A DNA stretch of 64,000 nucleotides from Collybia mongolica (Eukaryota > Basidiomycota > Agaricomycetes > Agaricales > Clitocybaceae), in NCBI GenBank assembly GCA_013420905.1, contig JAAXNY010000017.1:620001-684000 (forward strand), given 5' to 3'. This document shows positions 59,177 to 64,000 of the stretch, piece by piece; position 1 is the stretch's first letter; each line of letters starts with the position of its first letter. A program made the translations under genes and the position numbers. Under the pieces are notes generated by a model, which did not search any database, had not been told where the DNA came from, and saw only the letters and a program-made list of their open reading frames with translations.

Positions 59177-60136
59177 ATGAAGTTAGAACTCCCCTCAACA
59201 TTTCCAGCTCCTGATGATGACCTTTATCCGGTTGTTCACTATTACTGGCAGCTAGGGCTCAACGATAAACAAATTGTTGAGCATGCTCGGGACTATTTTG
59301 ATCAAGACTTACATGGGATTAGGTGAGTCGAAGCATGATTTATGTTATTCAGTATTTTTTATTGGTGATTAGTATATGTTCAGTTGAACGGCGTCGTCGT
59401 CAATGGAATTTGCTTGGTACTCGCCAACAGAAACATACATTCACAACGATTGCGCCGTTTGTACAGGAAATTAAAGAACGTTTCCCAAACATGGGAGCTC
59501 GACAACTGGTGTCAACCCTGCGAAATGACTATGAGTTGAAAGTCTCTGAGTAAGTGTGGTAGTTCATTCAAGAATACTCCATTTCTCACAATCAAATGGC
59601 AGAAAAATTATCCTTCAATACCTTAACCTCACGGGACCACAAGCTGTTCAACGCCGAAAATACCAACGTTTCCGTCGAAGGCGTTTTTCGCAAGTACCTC
59701 GAAAGTTCACAAATACTGCCGACAATGAACGCGCCGAATTCCTCTCGTTTGCACAGCATGTTCAATATCTACAAACCAACAGGCGTGCATACGTTGCAGA
59801 CTTCCAAGGTATGGGCCTCATAATCCATTTGGTCAAAACGGACTGAGCTCGAGCCGTTTTTAGGTGGTGCAACTCTTCTCACAGATCCTCAGATCCTTAC
59901 AAACGGGTGAGTACTGCATTTAAACAAGGCGAATGTTCTCAAACGACAAAAAATATAACATTTTTAGAAAGCTCGGCCTTATCTTTGCAGAGGGAAACAT
60001 TCCAAGTACATTCGGAAAGTTTGAATCTAACCATGTTTGCAATAAGTATTGCATATTTTTTAACCTGCCAACGGACTACACCAATTGGGATTCAGAGCCA
60101 GAAGATTTCCCTTTCGATAGCAACGATACGGACTAA
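59177..60136 (+). CDS. chimeric protein: transposon-derived N-terminus fused to alpha-kinase-like C-terminus
   Basis: Five exons (59177-59322, 59373-59549, 59603-59808, 59864-59906, 59968-60136) total 741 nt with no frame loss, 246 residues. The N-terminal 120 residues (YYWQLGLNDKQIVEHARDYF, WNLLGTRQQKHTFTTIAPFV, RFPNMGARQLVSTLRNDY, KYQRFRRRRF) resemble the region preceding the integrase core in basidiomycete transposon proteins. The DDE integrase core that should follow is missing. Instead come EFLSFAQHVQYL, RRAYVADFQGGATLLTDPQI, IFAEGNIPSTFGKFES and NHVCNKYCIFFNLP, resembling the C-terminal end of fungal alpha-kinases (DLQG, TDPQI, CN-C). The kinase ATP-binding lobe is absent. Function unknown. 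Confidence 0.65.
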
Positions 60137-60299
60137 AGATTAAAGTAGTTGGTATTTGGGTCGGGCCTTGCATGTTAGAAAAACCGAATTTCCCTATCTT
60201 TTTGCTTTTCGTCATTCGTTGAAAACTATATTCTAATCTATCTCATACATTTTAATACAGTCAAATAGTTTTTAACACTATAGTAACCTGTCGGCTTGC

Positions 60300-60600
60300 G
60301 CACCGATGCCCTGTGTACCTGGAATTACTTCTGTTGATGGATTCCCCATCTTTGGTTTTGGCTACCACAGCTCCTGGATTTGCTATCGTCGTAAGACCAC
60401 AACTATCCAGCCATCGCAATCTCGAGCACTTACCTCGACTTCCTTCTCCCCCACATCTACCAGAAGCCTGCTCGAGAGGATCCTGCTTCCTTGCTCCTGC
60501 ACCCAGCGCTATCGTTTGCTGACCAGGAAACTTGTGTGATTTCTTCATGCAGGAGCCACCTGCATTATTCCCCGAAAGTGTCGTTTGGTCCATGGTAAGA
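60300..60600 (-). pseudogene. second damaged RRM export-adaptor fragment
   Basis: The minus strand has the RRM start (GSRILLSR then VDVGEKEVE at an intron donor) and then AVVAKTKDGESINRS, which corresponds to DAVAAKTKYDGKIVDGS of the intact gene at 1.7-2.6 kb. The central RRM exon between them is gone, along with both ends. Confidence 0.7.
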
Positions 60601-60756
60601 GTTTGATTGCGCGCGAGGTTGGCCGTTTACATGCATTGAATAGATCTGACATTGTGGTGACTCGGACCTGATGTTACCAATCGAAAGCTGACTAATAATG
60701 GCTGCTCTTGCAATTTTTGATTAAAAATATATATTATATAATATTTCTGTTCGGCA

Positions 60757-60984
60757 TCAACATCGGCATTGGCCAAACAATGATGGATAATTGACAACCG
60801 AAGCTGGCGGTTCCCTGTTGCCATACACTGTTTGCTTTTGCCTTGAGTCCGTGTTCTCTCGGTCCCGGTCAACGGACATGACCTGTCCAGCCCATTTGTT
60901 TGTAGGGTAATCGTGTCCGGGATTTTTACATTCGCCGAACACAGACACGAGTATGCAAACTAACCCCAAATTTTTGGGACCCAT
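60757..60984 (-). CDS. possible small secreted protein
   Basis: 75 codons from ATG 60982-60984 (MGPKNLGLVCILVSVFGECK) with a short hydrophobic segment that could be a signal peptide, ending FGQCRC. A TATA-like CATAAAAGG lies just upstream. No family recognised, and an intron after FGE is equally possible. Confidence 0.3.
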   Translation of the reverse strand: MGPKNLGLVCILVSVFGECKNPGHDYPTNKWAGQVMSVDRDRENTDSRQKQTVYGNREPPASVVNYPSLFGQCRC

Positions 60985-61029
60985 TGTCGTCGCACCCTTT
61001 TATGCCCCGTCACTCGTCCAGAGTCATCA

Positions 61030-61259
61030 TGCGAGCTACGTATGTGGCAAATTTCCTATCCCTTTAACTGATGAGCCTTGATTATGTTACGTTCAGACAA
61101 TCAGTAAATATCTTCATGGCGGGGGAGGATGAGAATTTATCGACTATCCTCACGAAGATCGTGGTGCACGAAATCGCACCGGATCATATTTTACCCATCA
61201 AGGGGAGGACAGGAATGACCAAGGTTTTTGTGGAGGCGGCCTTTGAAGTACTTCGATGA
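61030..61259 (+). CDS. small two-exon protein of unknown function
   Basis: Exon 1 61030-61040 (ATGCGAGCTAC), 56-nt intron GTATGT...TTCAG with a CTGAT-like branch site, exon 2 61097-61259. It gives 57 residues: MRATQSVNIFMAGEDENL then HEIAPDHILPIKGR and a KVFVEAAFEVLR end. No family or signal peptide recognised. Could be a fragment. Confidence 0.35.
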
Positions 61260-61975
61260 GGTCTGCAGATGGTTTGACTCGGAGAACTGAATGTATCGAA
61301 ACCTGTCTTCGCGTGTTTGTGATACTGAAAGCACGGACTGTCCAGCGTGAGCGCTCGCTGACCAGTTGTGAACCACTTTGGTCCGGAAATAATGGTCGAG
61401 GTCCTGCAAATCGTTGAGCGCCACCGGAAGTAAGCCATACACTGATAGCCTCAAGTTCCAATGAGATCTGCAGAGCGACGTGGAATTGGGGGCCGAAAGT
61501 ATTGCAAGATCCCTATGAGTGAGAGGATTACTGAACATCGCGCGTTATATAGATATCGCGTCCGGGGCGCAGGTCACAGGTATTCGGGCCACCGCCCGCC
61601 ATTGCACAACGCACAGACACTATTTACAAGATGGAAGTCCTTATAGTGTCACATGACTGTGGCTGTGACAAACCTCAAAATCGTGCATCGTGCCTGGCTA
61701 GATCGTTACCCATTCTGTGGCGCTATGTCTCTGTTGTAAACCAGTGCCGAAAATCCACATGACGAGACTTTCTATTATGTATATCTCCTCGAACGAGTCA
61801 CCCAGACAATAACACTCGGGCGGCACTCATATCAACGTACTCAGCGCTCATATTCTTATCAAACCCCAATCCAAAATCAGGGCTAATGTTCTTCACTATC
61901 TCAGCCACCTGTTTGACTGCATAAAATGGGGCATGCGAGGGACGGTATGAAACGATAACTTTCAACCCGTTTACC
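61260..61975. other. intergenic
   Basis: Upstream of cysteine-rich peptide gene 1; a TATA-like CATAAAATGG lies near 61918. Otherwise nothing recognised. Confidence 0.45.
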
Positions 61976-62406
61976 ATGCATTTGAAGGCTCTATTCTTCG
62001 TCCTCGCTTTTGCTGGCTGTATTGCGGCGAAGCCTGACTGTGAGTATTAATTCCTTAATTCCAGTCTCCTAGGATTGCTTACATAGGCCATGAAAAACGT
62101 TTACAGGTTCTCTCACTTTTGTAAGTGCCCTTACTGCAGTCAGGCCGACACGGTGTCTAACCATATTTTTCTCGGCAGGATTGTAACGCCCGTAAATTAT
62201 CTTCAATTTTTGTTCACTCACCGTCCCGATTCTCTAGGTCCGGTAGTCGACGGTGTACAACTGAACTGTTGTAAAACGGCTCCTCTTACATACGCGTAGG
62301 CATCACATCTTCCTTTATTTTTTTAAAACTGGTTGATAACCATTTGAACGTTCAAAGTTGCCTTCCACCTGGGGATCCATGCGTTCCGCCTTGGGAAACT
62401 ACCTAA
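61976..62406 (+). CDS. small secreted six-cysteine protein 1 (knottin-like framework)
   Basis: Five exons: 61976-62039, 62107-62120 (14 nt), 62179-62182 (4 nt), 62238-62295, 62358-62406, total 189 nt, 62 residues. Signal peptide MHLKALFFVLAFAGCIAA. Mature part has six cysteines spaced C-x5-C-x9-CC-x8-C-x6-C; every cysteine spanning a splice site is completed by the next exon. The C-C-CC-C-C order with these spacings fits an inhibitor-cystine-knot framework, also used by fungal effectors such as Avr9; the fold is inferred. Exon number, phases and micro-exon lengths are the same in the paralogue at 63265, which is the main evidence that the gene is real. No family name recognised. Confidence 0.75.
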
Positions 62407-63211
62407 ACTGATTCGGCGTTAAATATGCAGTTGTTGTTGATATATATCTGCAATATGACCGCCACCTTGACGCCTGTTGTGAACGTCCTGTGAATTGTTA
62501 TTTAGAGGTGGCCTTTCAAAGCTCTAAACTGGAACCAACAAAGAAATGACGCCGCGTAGGGAGCTAAACGGAAGCTCACGAAAAACCGAGAGGACGACGA
62601 CATCAGCCACTGTCGTTTCAGAGACCAACGAGGGTGAGGATCCGCTCGTCTCCATTGTGGCGAAAATCTTCCATGACAGAAGGCAGTGAATATCACTAAT
62701 TCTAATTCTTTCCGCATGTCGTGATTTGCAATTCTAAGCACGACAAGCACTGGAAGAATGTCTTATTTTGTGTGCGCCACCGTTCCTGAATCACATCAAA
62801 GCGTCCGGCCAACACGGTTACTGAAGGCCAGCTTCATGGTGGGCCCAAATGCCAGATTCAGGCTCTCGCCCGCCGGACTGTCGACGGTATGCCATGATGA
62901 AGAAAGTCGCCTCTCCAATTTTCGCTCATGAGTGGATCACACAATAGTGTGTGAGCATACCTCGAAGGTGTTGAAACTGTAAATGCTCGGAACATGCTGG
63001 ACGTTCGCACCAGCATGAAACTGTCAAGCTTGTCCGTCCGCAACAGCGGCAGCGACATATCTTACTGATAATCGACGCTAAAACTCCACCAGGCACGAAA
63101 TACAATTGATCTCTTTCTCCGCTCGAGCTGCTTCTTCACTCACATCAAAATACTTCCAACTCTATATGACAGGCTTCGTTGCCATCTTCACTTCTTATCG
63201 TAATCTCTTTC
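62407..63211. other. spacer between the paired peptide genes
   Basis: No gene recognised; short ORFs only (for example 62858-63058, minus strand, 66 codons, no motif). Confidence 0.45.
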
Positions 63212-63219
63212 TATAAAGG
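63212..63219 (+). promoter_or_regulatory. TATA box of peptide gene 2
   Basis: TATAAAGG, 46 bp before the ATG at 63265. Confidence 0.5.
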
Positions 63220-63264
63220 TAATGTGGGGTGGGGGTGATTGTCAACTACGAGTCCGCCGGAACC

Positions 63265-63708
63265 ATGTACTTGACTTTACCCACCATTCTCGTTCTCGCT
63301 TCTAGTGTTGTGGCAAAATCTGTCCCAATCCAGTGTAAGTAACAAATCAAAACTAGTGATGCTTGTACGGACTCTGAATCACACCTATAGGTTCGATTAA
63401 TGGGGTAAAGTCTTCTCCACATCAAGCCTGCTTGTCAACTGCTAACCATATTCGCTTTGTAATTGACAGGATTGTAATGTCTAAGGACCGTAGAACAGGG
63501 ACCTATTCACTGAAATTATCAATTTACAGGCCCCCTGATCGATGGCGCGGCAACTATATGTTGTGAAACACTCCCTCTGCACTACGTGTAAGTACCATAC
63601 ATTTATTCATATCGAGCCGGTTTATCAACGAACGACCTCCTGAACATTCGAAGCTGCCTTAAGATAGGAGATCCGACTTGCACAGCTCCTTGGAATCCTC
63701 TTCTCTAA
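63265..63708 (+). CDS. small secreted six-cysteine protein 2 (knottin-like framework)
   Basis: Five exons: 63265-63334, 63391-63404 (14 nt), 63470-63473 (4 nt, GATT), 63530-63587, 63654-63708, total 201 nt, 66 residues. Signal peptide MYLTLPTILVLASSVVA. Mature cysteines C-x5-C-x9-CC-x8-C-x7-C. It shares with gene 1 the D-C-P pair before the loop, the CC doublet, a GDP after Cys5 and a PW near the C-terminus. Exon 4 is 58 nt in both genes. An in-frame TAA at the exon 4/intron 4 boundary would end a shorter protein if intron 4 were retained. Exons 2 and 3 together are 18 nt, so skipping both would keep the frame but remove a cysteine. Confidence 0.75.
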
Positions 63709-64000
63709 GTTGGTTGTGGGAGTTTGCCAGGGTTTTTGTACGAACCTTTTTGGATAATAGACTGTATATCGTTGATATCAAGGAAGTTTTCGGGACTCGA
63801 GACTATTTGAGATATGCTTTAGCGCTGAGATGGACTTCGTTCGGAGGATAAATCAAGGCTCAGGAAAAAAAGAGGGCAACAGATCTCTCAGTGTCAATAG
63901 TGCTTCTGGTTAGAATTAGAAGAGGAGTTTATACCCTAGCATCTCTTGGATATATTCGATCGAGGCTTTCGATTGATTCATAGCTGTGATTTACATGGGC
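63709..64000. other. right-edge intergenic sequence
   Basis: No gene seen; presumed 3' flank of peptide gene 2. Confidence 0.45.

Overview
The window is nuclear DNA of a basidiomycete fungus, most likely a mushroom-forming agaricomycete. Almost every gene is split by 45-70 bp GT-AG introns. Two class I hydrophobins are present, the housekeeping genes are fungal (SEC24, TSR3, mitochondrial uS5m and mL41, an ELYS-domain nuclear-pore protein, a Ran1-type kinase), and there is a fungal LINE. Exon structures below were worked out by hand from splice signals and protein-family conservation, with no alignment program.

Layout. 1-2.6 kb: the 5' part of a 6-phosphofructo-2-kinase gene and an RRM mRNA-export adaptor (Mlo3/Yra1/ALYREF type), both on the minus strand. 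2.2-10.85 kb: a tandem duplication of about 4 kb. Each unit carries RRM-gene sequence plus an intact many-exon MFS transporter (copies A and B). 11.5-20.4 kb: the same transporter family again, as intact copies C (-) and E (+) and truncated copies G (-) and D (+), arranged as an inverted repeat around a PPR-type gene. 20.9-23.8 kb: a PITH-domain gene (-) and mitochondrial uS5m (+), followed by a TA-flanked MITE. 24.5-26.7 kb: a Ran1-like kinase (-). 28.8-29.7 kb: a basic protein with a KEN box. 31.5-35.5 kb: an aldo/keto reductase that has lost catalytic residues, then TSR3 and mL41, which diverge from a 148 bp promoter. 35.9-38.4 kb: an ELYS-domain protein. 38.7-40.1 kb: an F-box/LRR-like pseudogene. 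40.46-48.35 kb: a LINE bounded by a 15 bp target-site duplication. 50.6-58.7 kb: an inverted 680 bp repeat carrying twin hydrophobins, with SEC24 and transporter copy F between the arms. 59.2-60.1 kb: a spliced gene joining a transposon-derived N-terminus to an alpha-kinase-like C-terminus. 61.9-63.7 kb: two paralogous five-exon genes for tiny secreted proteins with a C-C-CC-C-C cysteine framework.

Conserved single-copy genes are interleaved with lineage-specific sequence that is being duplicated, inverted and degraded. Seven copies of one MFS family, three RRM-gene fragments, paired hydrophobins and paired cysteine-rich peptides show repeated local duplication. The least expected system is the peptide pair near the right end. 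Its genes are split into five exons, including conserved 14-nt and 4-nt exons, so ordinary ORF finding misses them.
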